From Candidatus Eiseniibacteriota bacterium (GTDB lineage: Bacteria > Joyebacterota > Joyebacteria > Joyebacterales > Joyebacteraceae): 41,058 bases of DNA. Within the stretch, counting starts at the first letter, position 1, and each line of letters opens with the position of its first letter. Made by a program: the position numbers and the translations under genes. Under the pieces are notes generated by a model, which was not told where the DNA came from, did no database searches, and saw nothing but the letters and a program-made list of their open reading frames with translations. Of this stretch, positions 32,797 to 41,058 are shown piece by piece. The DNA lies in NCBI GenBank assembly GCA_030600655.1, contig JAUVLP010000009.1:1-41058 (forward strand). The letters are read 5' to 3'.

Positions 32797-33789
32797 TCAT
32801 GGGACATCTATGTACCCGTCCGGGTGGGCTTCCATCCACTTCCAGGCTGCCTCGATCATATCCTCCAGCTCTGGATGCCGCGGCGTCCAACCGAGCTCGC
32901 TCTCAGCCACCGACGAGCTGGCGACGAGTCTCGCAGGGTCACCAGCTCGGCGCTCACCCATCTTTCTCGGAACGGTCAGTCCGGTCACTCTCTCTGCAGA
33001 CTCAATAACATTGAGAACGCTCCAGCCTTCACCGTTGCCCAGGTTGTAGACCCCTGAGCGTCCGGCATCGAGCGCCGCCAGCGCTGCGATGTGGGCATCG
33101 GCGAGGTCGCGCACGTCAATGTAGTCCCTGATGCATGTCCCATCAGGCGTATCGTAATCATTTCCGAACACCGTCAGTTCCGGACGCCTTCCGGCAGCGG
33201 CCTGAAGTGCGATCGGGATCAGGTGTGACTCCGGCCTGTGGTCCTCACCGTAGCGCTCCGAAGCTCCTGCTGCGTTGAAGTACCTGAGTGAGACGTGTCC
33301 AAGAGCTGTGCGTTCCGACTGCCAGGAAAGCACACGCTCGAATATGAGCTTCGTATCTCCATAGACATTGACCGGTTCAGTCCGGTTCGTCTCGCTGATG
33401 GGAATCGTCTCGGGTTCACCATACACTCCAGCGGACGAAGAGAAGACGATCTTGCGAACACCCGTGGCGTTCATTGCCTCCAGGAGGCGGATCCCGGCGA
33501 CGACGTTGTTACTGTAGTAGTCGCCCGGCCGTTCCATCGACTCGCCGACAAGACTCATGGCGGCGAAGTGGATGACGGAATCGATCTTGTTCTCCCTAAG
33601 GACCTTCTCGACAAGCCTGGTATCCCCGATGTTGCCTTTGACGAATCGGCTCCCGTAGGGAATGGCCGACTTGTGCCCCTTGGACAGATCATCGATTATG
33701 ACGACGCCATAGCCGGCTTCGAGCAGCTTCTCAACGGTTACACTCCCGATGTAACCTGCTCCTCCTGTGACAAGAATATCCGGTTTCAT
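32797..33789 (-). CDS. galE: UDP-glucose 4-epimerase
   Basis: 330 residues with the Rossmann start ILVTGGAGYIGSVTVEKLLEAGY, the SSSAGVYGEPE serine motif and the YxxxK pair in VYGDTKLIFE, then HVSLRYFNAAGA and GDDYDTPDGTC-like FGNDYDTPDGTCIRDYI, a GalE hallmark. It interconverts UDP-glucose and UDP-galactose for surface glycans. It starts nine bases after the murJ stop, so the two envelope genes are co-transcribed. Confidence 0.94.
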   Translation of the reverse strand: MKPDILVTGGAGYIGSVTVEKLLEAGYGVVIIDDLSKGHKSAIPYGSRFVKGNIGDTRLVEKVLRENKIDSVIHFAAMSLVGESMERPGDYYSNNVVAGIRLLEAMNATGVRKIVFSSSAGVYGEPETIPISETNRTEPVNVYGDTKLIFERVLSWQSERTALGHVSLRYFNAAGASERYGEDHRPESHLIPIALQAAAGRRPELTVFGNDYDTPDGTCIRDYIDVRDLADAHIAALAALDAGRSGVYNLGNGEGWSVLNVIESAERVTGLTVPRKMGERRAGDPARLVASSSVAESELGWTPRHPELEDMIEAAWKWMEAHPDGYIDVP

Positions 33790-33798
33790 CCATTCTCC

Positions 33799-35418
33799 TT
33801 ATGCAGGACCGGACCGGCTCCCAGTTCGACCGCCGAAAAGACCGCGAATCTCGGGCAACCCCAGAGCCCACGCGGCCAGAAGATAGGCCACCAAACCCCC
33901 ACCCCCCGCCACAACAACTCTGACAAGCCGCCCGGACATGGTTTCTTCAGCAAAGCGCATGCCAACGGCCCTCTCGAACCCCCATACAACCACAATCAGT
34001 ACCACCCCGGCCGCGAGCGCTCGCATGGTCGGCGAGGCGATCTCGCGGAGTCCTATTCCCGCCCCACCACTGGTCATCGTTCGATTCAGGAGAACATAGA
34101 GCATGACGGCGTGCGCAGTGAATGCAATTGAACTCGCCAGCGCGAGACCGGCGTGCTTGAGCGGAGTGCGCATGAGCAAAAGATTGAGGATGACATTGAG
34201 CGCAAAAGCAATGAGCGACACTTTCACAGGCGTTTTCGTGTTGAGACGCGCAGCGAAGGCTCTCGTCAGGAGGAAAACACAGCCCATGCTCAAAAGCCCG
34301 GCCGCATACATGGCAAGTGCCGATGCCGTCATTGTCAGATCTATTTCGTCGAAAGCTCCTCTCTGGTAGACCATGCCGACTATGGGCCTCGCGAACCAGA
34401 CTGACAGGAGTGTGATCGGGGTCAGATAGATGATGTTCATCCGAAGCCCGGAAAGAAGAGTCTCCTTGAATTCACGCACTTGACCGAGCGCATGCTGTTC
34501 CGCAAGCGCAGGGGCAACTGACCTGCCGGCCGCGAGAGCGAGAACCGCGTACGGCAGGTGAACCAGGCGGAATGAATAGTAGAGCGACGAGATACTCCCG
34601 GGTACAAGAAACGAGGCAATCATCCTGTCGACGACAACGCCTACGCGCTGAACCGCAGCAGCAAGAACGACGGGACCGGCGAGACCGGACACGCGCTTGA
34701 GACCCTCGTGCGTATCCGTCTGTGATGCGGTTCCGAGACCGCTCTTCCTGTCGGTCGCAAGCAGCATCCGCACGATGGGCGCCTGGACGAGAAACTGGAG
34801 CGTAGCTCCAACGAGGACCCCGACGGCCAAACTGTAGTAGCCGATCCGACCGTGGAGAACCAGCACGGAAACCACGATACCAACGTTGAGGAGTACCGGC
34901 GCCAGGCTGTAGGCACGGTAACGCCTGAAGGCGAGCAGGATGGCGCCCATAAGAGCGGCCATCCCTATGAGCAGACCGAACGGGAACATCATCCGCGTCA
35001 TCTTCACGGTCTCATCGGCGGTGTTCCCGGTGAATCCGCTCGCAACAACCCGCACAAGCAACGGTGCGATGATAATGCCTACCAGCACGACGGCTGACAG
35101 AACGATTGCCAGACGGCGGAAGATCCCCCACGCCAGCGCCCACGCCCGGGCCTTCTCCCCCTTCGCATAGAGCCCCTTGAACAACGGCATGAAGGCGGAC
35201 TCGACCGCGGTCTCCCCAAGGATCCGGCATAGCAGATTCGGGATCGTGAACGCCGCCACGAAGATGTCCATCGACTCACCGGCACCGAAGATGGCAGCGG
35301 TCATGATCTCCCTCACGAAACCCGTGATCCGGGAGACCATCGTGCCCGCCCCGATGTGCGCGAACCCCCTGAGGGCGACGCGCCTGCTGCCGTGTGTCCT
35401 GCCCACTATCGTTCTCAT
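33799..35418 (-). CDS. murJ: Lipid II flippase MurJ (MviN family)
   Basis: About 539 residues with 13-14 membrane helices and the conserved first part TMVSRITGFVREIMTAAIFGAGESMDIFVAAFTIPNLL, LGETAVESAFMPLF and RMMFPFGLLIGMAALMGAILLAFRRY. It is the MATE-like exporter that flips lipid II for peptidoglycan synthesis. The start is uncertain: ATG at 35418 has AGGTG ten bases upstream; the track start at 35451 is 11 codons longer. A promoter candidate lies about 100 bases upstream. It is the first gene of the long minus-strand block. Confidence 0.92.
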   Translation of the reverse strand: MRTIVGRTHGSRRVALRGFAHIGAGTMVSRITGFVREIMTAAIFGAGESMDIFVAAFTIPNLLCRILGETAVESAFMPLFKGLYAKGEKARAWALAWGIFRRLAIVLSAVVLVGIIIAPLLVRVVASGFTGNTADETVKMTRMMFPFGLLIGMAALMGAILLAFRRYRAYSLAPVLLNVGIVVSVLVLHGRIGYYSLAVGVLVGATLQFLVQAPIVRMLLATDRKSGLGTASQTDTHEGLKRVSGLAGPVVLAAAVQRVGVVVDRMIASFLVPGSISSLYYSFRLVHLPYAVLALAAGRSVAPALAEQHALGQVREFKETLLSGLRMNIIYLTPITLLSVWFARPIVGMVYQRGAFDEIDLTMTASALAMYAAGLLSMGCVFLLTRAFAARLNTKTPVKVSLIAFALNVILNLLLMRTPLKHAGLALASSIAFTAHAVMLYVLLNRTMTSGGAGIGLREIASPTMRALAAGVVLIVVVWGFERAVGMRFAEETMSGRLVRVVVAGGGGLVAYLLAAWALGLPEIRGLFGGRTGSRSGPA

Positions 35419-35521
35419 CCGGTTTCTGCACCTATGCGCTGAGTGAAACACTCACACCGATATGAAGCACTGGTGCCGAATGGCACTCCGTGTTGACATG
35501 CAACCTTCACATTGAACGCGG

Positions 35522-35551
35522 AGACTACCAGCTTCCCGCGAACAGTGTCAA
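35522..35551 (-). promoter_or_regulatory. Possible promoter of murJ-galE
   Basis: A perfect TTGACA, 18 bases and TAGTCT on the minus strand. It lies in the divergent gap 35452-35754, which also holds a perfect ten-base palindrome ACTGATCAGT at 35579-35588. On the plus strand two TTGACA boxes (35493, 35635) lack a matching -10. Confidence 0.42.
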
Positions 35552-35754
35552 CCTGCCCCCTGTTTCAGGCCTGCTGGTACTGATCAGTCTGCCGCCGCTT
35601 CCTCTGCAGAGCCATGCAACCTACCTTCCCTTTGTTGACAGGTGGCATGAACTATGCACCTCAAGCAACACAACCTGAGCTATCGGGCATGGAACGGGGC
35701 AGTCGAACCCGCATCGTGCGACACAGCCGTGGACTAGCGCAAAGAGGGGGGCAA

Positions 35755-37185
35755 ATGCGCAAGCTGGCGGTCGTTGTTGCGACTACCATAGTGCTTTTTG
35801 CCGCATGTTGCACACATACTGCGTCTGCTGATACGGACTCGCAGATGTTGTCTTTCCTTGATGCCGGCTCCCTCTCGGCCGACGTGCGCATCTCGCTCGG
35901 TTTCCTCTATGGTGCGGGCTGCCGCCCCGATGGGCTCGGAAACCCTGTGAGCACCGTTCGTGGGGAGCTCGTGTCGGTCTGCGGCAACCCCGCTGGCCTC
36001 GCATTCCTGGAAGCAAACGGCATCCTTATAGACGTTCTCCCTCCCCTTGGCGCTTCGGTCTCCGACCTCGCCGATCTGAACACCGAGGCCGCGTCGATGC
36101 TGGACGATGCACTCGAGTCCGTCGCCGGCCCTGACCTTGAACTCACATACCCCGAGATCGACGCGATGGCGGGGCAGCGGGCCGGAATCGTGTCCGGAGT
36201 CTTCGCAGCGCGTATCGGTCGCGTGGTCATCGGTGGAGCCCTGGAGGAACCGCTGTCAGTCGGGTTCGACATCGCGGCTAACGCAATCGAGGCCTTCGGC
36301 GAAACGGTGAAAGGCGAAGAGGGTGGTGATGTCGACATCGCGGTCCGAGCCACTCTCGACGCTACGGCGGACCTCTCTATGAGCGTCGAGCGATCCACCA
36401 TTGCTGCCGCGATAGAGCTGACTCCAAAGATCGGCGTCGGATTCTCACTCAACAGCTACCACGCATCAGCCAATCTGACATCGATCGCTGTCGGCGACGG
36501 GATCATTGACTACGGCGGCACGGAATACGCCTTCAACGACCCCAACGATCCATGGAACAACCGCCTTGACCAGAGCGCGTCCGGCTCATTCGCGGGAACG
36601 GGCCTCGGGTGGAGCGCCGGCGCCTCCTGGCGTGCCACGAATTCGCTCACATTCGACGTCATCTACACAACCGTCCCGGACGTCGTATTGGAAGGCAGCG
36701 TCACGATCATCGAGAACATCCTTCCTGCCATCTCGGACGACGGATTCGACGCAAGTGAAGTATCGGCTTCGCAGCCAACATTCACTGAGTACAGTGAAAC
36801 TGTGGACGACGACCCAATTCACCTCCACCTCCCATCGCACATGGGAGCGGCCGTATCCATGAGAACAGGGATCGTCCTGACCACGCTCGAATACAGACAC
36901 TACGACGGCATGATCGGTTTCGCATATCAGGATCACTCCGAAGGAGTCACATTCGGAGACGGCGTCGGCCTGGAGTTCGAGATCGGCGGTCTGAGACTGG
37001 GAGGGGGTGTTATCACGGCTGAACTCCAGGGAGATTCGGCGGACAGCGATGGATCGAATGCGATCCTCATCCCATTGGCGAATATCGGGATGGGCTTTGA
37101 ACTCGGGGGGGGAATGCGCATGGATACGCTGTTCCTCGCACTTCCACTGCAAGTACTGAGGGTATCGCTCAGCTACCAGTTCTGA
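35755..37185 (+). CDS. Outer-membrane beta-barrel protein of unknown function
   Basis: The track begins at 35614, but ATG at 35755 with GGGGGG four bases upstream gives a signal peptide (LAVVVATTIVLFAACC, cleavage near TASA) and 476 residues. The mature part alternates small and hydrophobic residues in many beta strands (for example TFDVIYTTVPDVVLEGSV, VLTTLEYRHYDGMIG) and ends SLSYQF with a terminal Phe, the signal for outer-membrane assembly. By pattern it resembles TraF/OmpP1-like barrels with a plug-like N-terminus, but I cannot name a family. It is the first plus-strand gene, 70 bases before the giant repeat protein, so the two may form an operon. Confidence 0.75.
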   Translation: MRKLAVVVATTIVLFAACCTHTASADTDSQMLSFLDAGSLSADVRISLGFLYGAGCRPDGLGNPVSTVRGELVSVCGNPAGLAFLEANGILIDVLPPLGASVSDLADLNTEAASMLDDALESVAGPDLELTYPEIDAMAGQRAGIVSGVFAARIGRVVIGGALEEPLSVGFDIAANAIEAFGETVKGEEGGDVDIAVRATLDATADLSMSVERSTIAAAIELTPKIGVGFSLNSYHASANLTSIAVGDGIIDYGGTEYAFNDPNDPWNNRLDQSASGSFAGTGLGWSAGASWRATNSLTFDVIYTTVPDVVLEGSVTIIENILPAISDDGFDASEVSASQPTFTEYSETVDDDPIHLHLPSHMGAAVSMRTGIVLTTLEYRHYDGMIGFAYQDHSEGVTFGDGVGLEFEIGGLRLGGGVITAELQGDSADSDGSNAILIPLANIGMGFELGGGMRMDTLFLALPLQVLRVSLSYQF

Positions 37186-37255
37186 TACAGCGCCGGCTGC
37201 CTGTGAATGAAGCGAGTCGACGCGTCGCAGGGCAGCCACACACACGAGGACACGA

Positions 37256-40200
37256 GTGAACGTAATGGGAAACACAGTCAGACAAGAGAAGACACTCCTG
37301 GACATGGTCGGCAGCACGTGTGCACGGACGGTGTTGCGAGCGACGTGGGTCTTGTTGATCGCCGTCGTAATCGTTCTCGTGTGGCCGACCGGTGCGTCTT
37401 GCGCCATAACCCTCGCCGACTACCCACACACCCTCGTAGCACTGGACGACATGGTGACCGTCACGTGGGATGAGGACGTAACCTGCAATCTTGCGTACGG
37501 ACGTGCACCCGGCAGTTATGCATTCTCCACCGCCGCGACCGGCACACGGAGCCTCTCGTTCATTCCATATGAGGAGTACATGGCGCCGGGCATATGGTAC
37601 TGCGTCCTCGACGATGTCTCATCCAGTGACATCTCAGAGGAGTTCCGGCTCATTGTCGAATCACCGGTCTTCGCAACACCCACATTTCCCCGAAACGGGT
37701 CAACTATCGAGGAGACCAGCACGCTCTTCGAGTGGGATCCGGTGGACGGCGTCCCATACCACCACATCGCACTCTCCGATCAGGAGATCGTCATCGAAGA
37801 GGTAGGCGGCGAACTCGTTCTAACAGGGGCAAATCTGATCTGGCAGGCACTGACGAACGAAACGTCAATCCAATACGGCTCCATCGATCCATCCGGCTAT
37901 TTCGTGGAAACCAACGGCACGAGTCCTCCGCTGATGAGCGGATTCTCCTACAACTGGCTCATCTTCAACTGCTACGGCAACGACCCCCTTCTGACTTCGG
38001 TCGCCGGAGCAGGACTGGCCGGTTTCACAGTTGATGTCGCGACCGGAATGACAGAACCGGAGCTGCTGTTGCCACCCGACGCGGTAATTATCACCGACGA
38101 CATTCTCGATCTCAGCTGGGGTCCCGTGGACGGCGCCTCCAGCTACCACGCCTACATATACGAAAATCGCGAGCTAGGTGAGGGCGAGGCGAGCTACGCG
38201 GTCTGGGACGGCGGAACCACCGAGAACTCCATAGAGGTAGGCGTCGGGAGCCTCCTTGTCTCCGGCGAATACTCGTGGCGTGTCATCGCGCTCGACAGCA
38301 GGGGTAGAGGCACGGCATCACTGATGAGACGATTCGACTACTCTACGGTCACCGGCACCGCGCTCATAAGAACCTATCAGGAGAGCGGTGAGGAACTGCC
38401 GAGAGTAATGGTGGACATCGAATTCGCGGGCGGTGGCGTGAACATCATCCCGGCCATCACCAATGAGAACGGTTGCCTCGACAAGGAACTCATCCCGGGT
38501 GAATACGTGTTCCTGGCATCGAAGGCTGATTACGTGGATACGATGGCACACGCGGTTATCTACCCAGACAGCGACCGCTACATTTCCATCTACATGAGAC
38601 GCGCCCAGGCCAGGGTGCGCGGCATGGTTCTGGACGAATCATACGCCGTTGTCGCCAACGCGAGGGTCGTAGCGGAGTCAGACGATCAGAGCGTTGAAGC
38701 GTGGACAGATGCATCGGGTCGCTTTGCCATACAGGCTACAACCGGAAGCTGGACAGTGCGCGCCGAGAAGGCAGGGTACGCCCCGTCGGACGTTCAGATG
38801 TTCGACCTCTCGGCCGGCGAGTATTTCGAGCTGGAAGATCCACTCGTGCTTGTCGGGACGCCTGGCATCGTGACCGGCAGCGTCCTGAACGCAGATGGCC
38901 GAGCGATCGTCGGCGCGATGGTGCTGGCGGAGTCCTCACTCGGAACATTCCGCGAGTTCACCAACACCAGCGGACACTTCGCCTTCGAGTTGGCCCCAAC
39001 GACATGGAGCGTCTGGGTCGAGAAGAGCGGATTCCAGACGAGCATTCCCAGGGAGGTGATCGTACATGCCGGTGAGAACCAATCCATCGATCCTCCATTC
39101 ATGCTCCTGCCGGTCGGCTCATCCATAATGGGACGAGTCACTGATGGCTCGATGGATCTGGCGGGAGCCACGGTTACCGCCGTTCCACCATCGGGCGATG
39201 TCGCAATTGTGACAACGAACGCGTTCGGCGAGTTCCTCTTCATTCCACCCGGCTCGACGTACGAACTTGAGGCTCGATACGTCGGATATGGCCGGTCCGA
39301 CCCGTACCAGGTCAGCATTGAGACCGGCGAGGCTTTCACAGGAATCGAACTCGCAATGGCGCCCCTCAACTCTTCGATCGAGGGCTTCGTCACGGCCAAC
39401 GGTGAACCTGTGAGTGGCGCACTGATCACCGACGGGTATCTCGAAACCGAGACAGAGAGCGACGGTTTCTTCAGACTCGAGCTGCCGAGCGGCAGCCACA
39501 CCATATGGGCCATAATGGAAGGCCATGTGTCAGATCGCCCTCTCCTTATTGCAACTTCTCCGGGGCAGGTACTTACCAACCTCGATATCCAACTGGCACA
39601 GGGTGCGAGCACGCTGAGCGGCCGCGTTCTACACGGTGACTTGGCCGTTCCGCGCGCGACAGTCATCTGCTCAAAGGGAGGGATCACGAGCGAGACACTC
39701 TCGGATCATGCCGGACAGTTCAACCTTTTCGTCGAAGCCGGCGACTGGGAAATCCGAGCGACCAGGGACGGATTCGAACCCTCCGCCCTCCAGACCGTGA
39801 GTGTTGCACCGGGGCAGTCCGTATCCGGCATGGCGCTTGGCATGGTCGCGAGATATGCAACCATTAAGGGATCGATCACAGACACCCACGGCGCAGTCAG
39901 GCGCGCGACCGTGTTCGTAAGCAACGTTGGAGGCCACACACCGACATGGCGGACATCCACGAGCTGGAACGGGACGTTCACCGTGCGCGTGTTGCCTGGA
40001 TATCCCTACAAGATCGTGGTCCGAGCAGAGCAACACGGCAGTGCTTCGCTGAATGTGCCGGAACTCGACCCGGGTGAAATAACGACGCGAGACCTGACCC
40101 TTCCCACATACGACGGTTCCATCGGGGGAACGATAGAGAACCCTGCAGGAAGCCCGCTCAGCGACGTCAGAATCGTGGCCTCGTGGGGCGACAGCGTATC

Positions 40201-41058
40201 GGCGGTTACGGATCACAGGGGCAAATACAGGCTGTGGGTGAACGATGGCCTCTACTCAGTGCGGGTGGACTGTGCCGGGTACGCAAATGCGCTTTTCTCT
40301 GGTGTGGAGGTCGTGGGCGGAGAGTTGACCCCACTGGACGTCCAGCTCCGGCCGGTCTTCGCGACTCTTGAAGGCACCGTCAGTGACTCGCTTTCGGGCA
40401 ATCCTATTGCTAACGTGGTTGTGACAAGCAGATGCTCGAGTGGTTCGGCCTCAGACGTAACCGATGGCACAGGATGGTACAACCTGAGTTCGCTCGTCCC
40501 CGGCGAGAACGTGGTGAGCTTCAGAAGGACGGGGCATCGCAATCGCTCCATCACAATGGTCTTGGCAGAATACGAGTCCGTCGAGTTCAACCCGAGCCTC
40601 TTCCGCCTCAGTGGCACGATAGCCGGAAGAGTAACGGAGTCCGACGGCTTGACGCCGGTCTCCCGGGTGTCGCTGCACGCTAAGGTCGACGATCTTCTTG
40701 TCTCTTCAGCAACGACTGATGAGGAAGGTTTCTACGCGCTTGTCGACCTCGACCCAGAGGAGTCGTACGACATTCATGCGTCGAGAACCGCATACTACCC
40801 GGTGTCTCAGAACCCGATCACAAGCGTTGATCCGGGTACGACCGGTCTGGACTTCACGATGCTCCCCAGCGATGGAGTCATCGAAGGCTCGATCACGGAC
40901 GGCACATCCAACGAATACATGTCCGGTGTCACACTGACCGCCGACGATGGAGCGGGCCACTTCGGAGCAACGATGTCCGAAGCCGGTGGTTCCTTCATCT
41001 TCAATGATCTTGTTCCCCTGGAGAGCTACACGGTCACCGCTTCATTGTATGGCTATCG
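37256..41058 (+). CDS. Giant exported protein with at least eleven carboxypeptidase-regulatory-like repeats (runs off right edge)
   Basis: Not in the ORF track as a whole because it is cut by the edge; I translated it through. GTG at 37256 has GAGG six bases upstream; the frame is open to 41058, at least 1,267 residues. An N-terminal hydrophobic segment (TWVLLIAVVIVLVWPTGASCA) is a signal peptide or anchor. Residues about 45-360 hold Fn3-like units (TLFEWDPVDGVPYHHI, LDLSWGPVDGASSYHAYI). From about 363 there are eleven units of about 80 residues of the CarboxypepD_reg / MSP type: G-x-V/I-x-G-x-V, D-G-x-x-V/I-x-G-A-x-V, T-D-x-x-G-x-F, then Y/W-x-V-x-A-x-x-x-G-Y. These are prealbumin-like beta sandwiches; a surface fibre, adhesin or scaffold is likely. 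No catalytic domain is seen so far. Confidence 0.85.
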   Translation, partial: MNVMGNTVRQEKTLLDMVGSTCARTVLRATWVLLIAVVIVLVWPTGASCAITLADYPHTLVALDDMVTVTWDEDVTCNLAYGRAPGSYAFSTAATGTRSLSFIPYEEYMAPGIWYCVLDDVSSSDISEEFRLIVESPVFATPTFPRNGSTIEETSTLFEWDPVDGVPYHHIALSDQEIVIEEVGGELVLTGANLIWQALTNETSIQYGSIDPSGYFVETNGTSPPLMSGFSYNWLIFNCYGNDPLLTSVAGAGLAGFTVDVATGMTEPELLLPPDAVIITDDILDLSWGPVDGASSYHAYIYENRELGEGEASYAVWDGGTTENSIEVGVGSLLVSGEYSWRVIALDSRGRGTASLMRRFDYSTVTGTALIRTYQESGEELPRVMVDIEFAGGGVNIIPAITNENGCLDKELIPGEYVFLASKADYVDTMAHAVIYPDSDRYISIYMRRAQARVRGMVLDESYAVVANARVVAESDDQSVEAWTDASGRFAIQATTGSWTVRAEKAGYAPSDVQMFDLSAGEYFELEDPLVLVGTPGIVTGSVLNADGRAIVGAMVLAESSLGTFREFTNTSGHFAFELAPTTWSVWVEKSGFQTSIPREVIVHAGENQSIDPPFMLLPVGSSIMGRVTDGSMDLAGATVTAVPPSGDVAIVTTNAFGEFLFIPPGSTYELEARYVGYGRSDPYQVSIETGEAFTGIELAMAPLNSSIEGFVTANGEPVSGALITDGYLETETESDGFFRLELPSGSHTIWAIMEGHVSDRPLLIATSPGQVLTNLDIQLAQGASTLSGRVLHGDLAVPRATVICSKGGITSETLSDHAGQFNLFVEAGDWEIRATRDGFEPSALQTVSVAPGQSVSGMALGMVARYATIKGSITDTHGAVRRATVFVSNVGGHTPTWRTSTSWNGTFTVRVLPGYPYKIVVRAEQHGSASLNVPELDPGEITTRDLTLPTYDGSIGGTIENPAGSPLSDVRIVASWGDSVSAVTDHRGKYRLWVNDGLYSVRVDCAGYANALFSGVEVVGGELTPLDVQLRPVFATLEGTVSDSLSGNPIANVVVTSRCSSGSASDVTDGTGWYNLSSLVPGENVVSFRRTGHRNRSITMVLAEYESVEFNPSLFRLSGTIAGRVTESDGLTPVSRVSLHAKVDDLLVSSATTDEEGFYALVDLDPEESYDIHASRTAYYPVSQNPITSVDPGTTGLDFTMLPSDGVIEGSITDGTSNEYMSGVTLTADDGAGHFGATMSEAGGSFIFNDLVPLESYTVTASLYGY

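Noticed and set aside
36586-37407. Minus-strand ORF of 273 residues
   Set aside because: Antisense to the beta-barrel gene, which has a proper start, signal peptide and C-terminal Phe.

Overview
The window reads as chromosome of an uncultured, GC-rich, anaerobic, diderm bacterium. Anaerobic: a complete six-subunit Rnf complex and a class III (oxygen-sensitive) ribonucleotide reductase. Diderm: a beta-barrel outer-membrane protein ending in Phe. I cannot place the phylum. The long RnfB, the CBM20-like secreted proteins with a shared C-terminal tail and the huge carboxypeptidase-regulatory-repeat protein suggest one of the candidate phyla of the FCB neighbourhood, but that is inference. I see no mobile element, CRISPR array, rRNA gene or phage gene.

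Layout. From the left edge to about 35.4 kb every gene I can support is on the minus strand; the last two genes are on the plus strand. Read in the direction of transcription (right to left): murJ and galE; tRNA-Phe and tRNA-Thr with a strong terminator; two secreted proteins with starch-binding-like domains; an ECF sigma factor with its zinc-finger anti-sigma factor; purD-tsaC-LMW phosphatase-rpiB-glyA-dCMP deaminase (close to the Bacillus ywlC-ywlE-rpiB-glyA order); nrdD and a small redoxin; a lipoprotein; rnfCDGEAB; then a UbiA/MenA-type prenyltransferase, ApbE, AmrS, a NusG_II-domain protein, a Gx-type membrane protein and an RseC-like protein; rsfS; two nitroreductases; a secreted unknown; argS; a FakA-FakB fusion; an unknown conserved protein; a 20-codon ORF; and a truncated membrane protein.

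The most coherent system is the run from 8.5 to 18.5 kb. ApbE attaches FMN to Thr residues of RnfG and RnfD, both of which carry the expected motif. The prenyltransferase, ApbE, NusG_II protein and Gx protein are the same families as DmkA, FmnB, EetA and EetB of the flavin-based extracellular electron transfer locus of Gram-positive bacteria. Here they sit directly downstream of Rnf in an apparent diderm, without Ndh2 or PplA.

Three housekeeping genes look damaged or unusual. argS has a one-base frameshift and also lacks the HIGH motif histidines. glyA has an in-frame TGA next to a 14-residue insertion at the active-site loop. nrdD stops before the glycyl-radical motif and has no nrdG beside it. 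Sequencing error could explain the first two breaks and perhaps the third, but not the NIVS motif or the insertion. rnfC appears to start at CTG.
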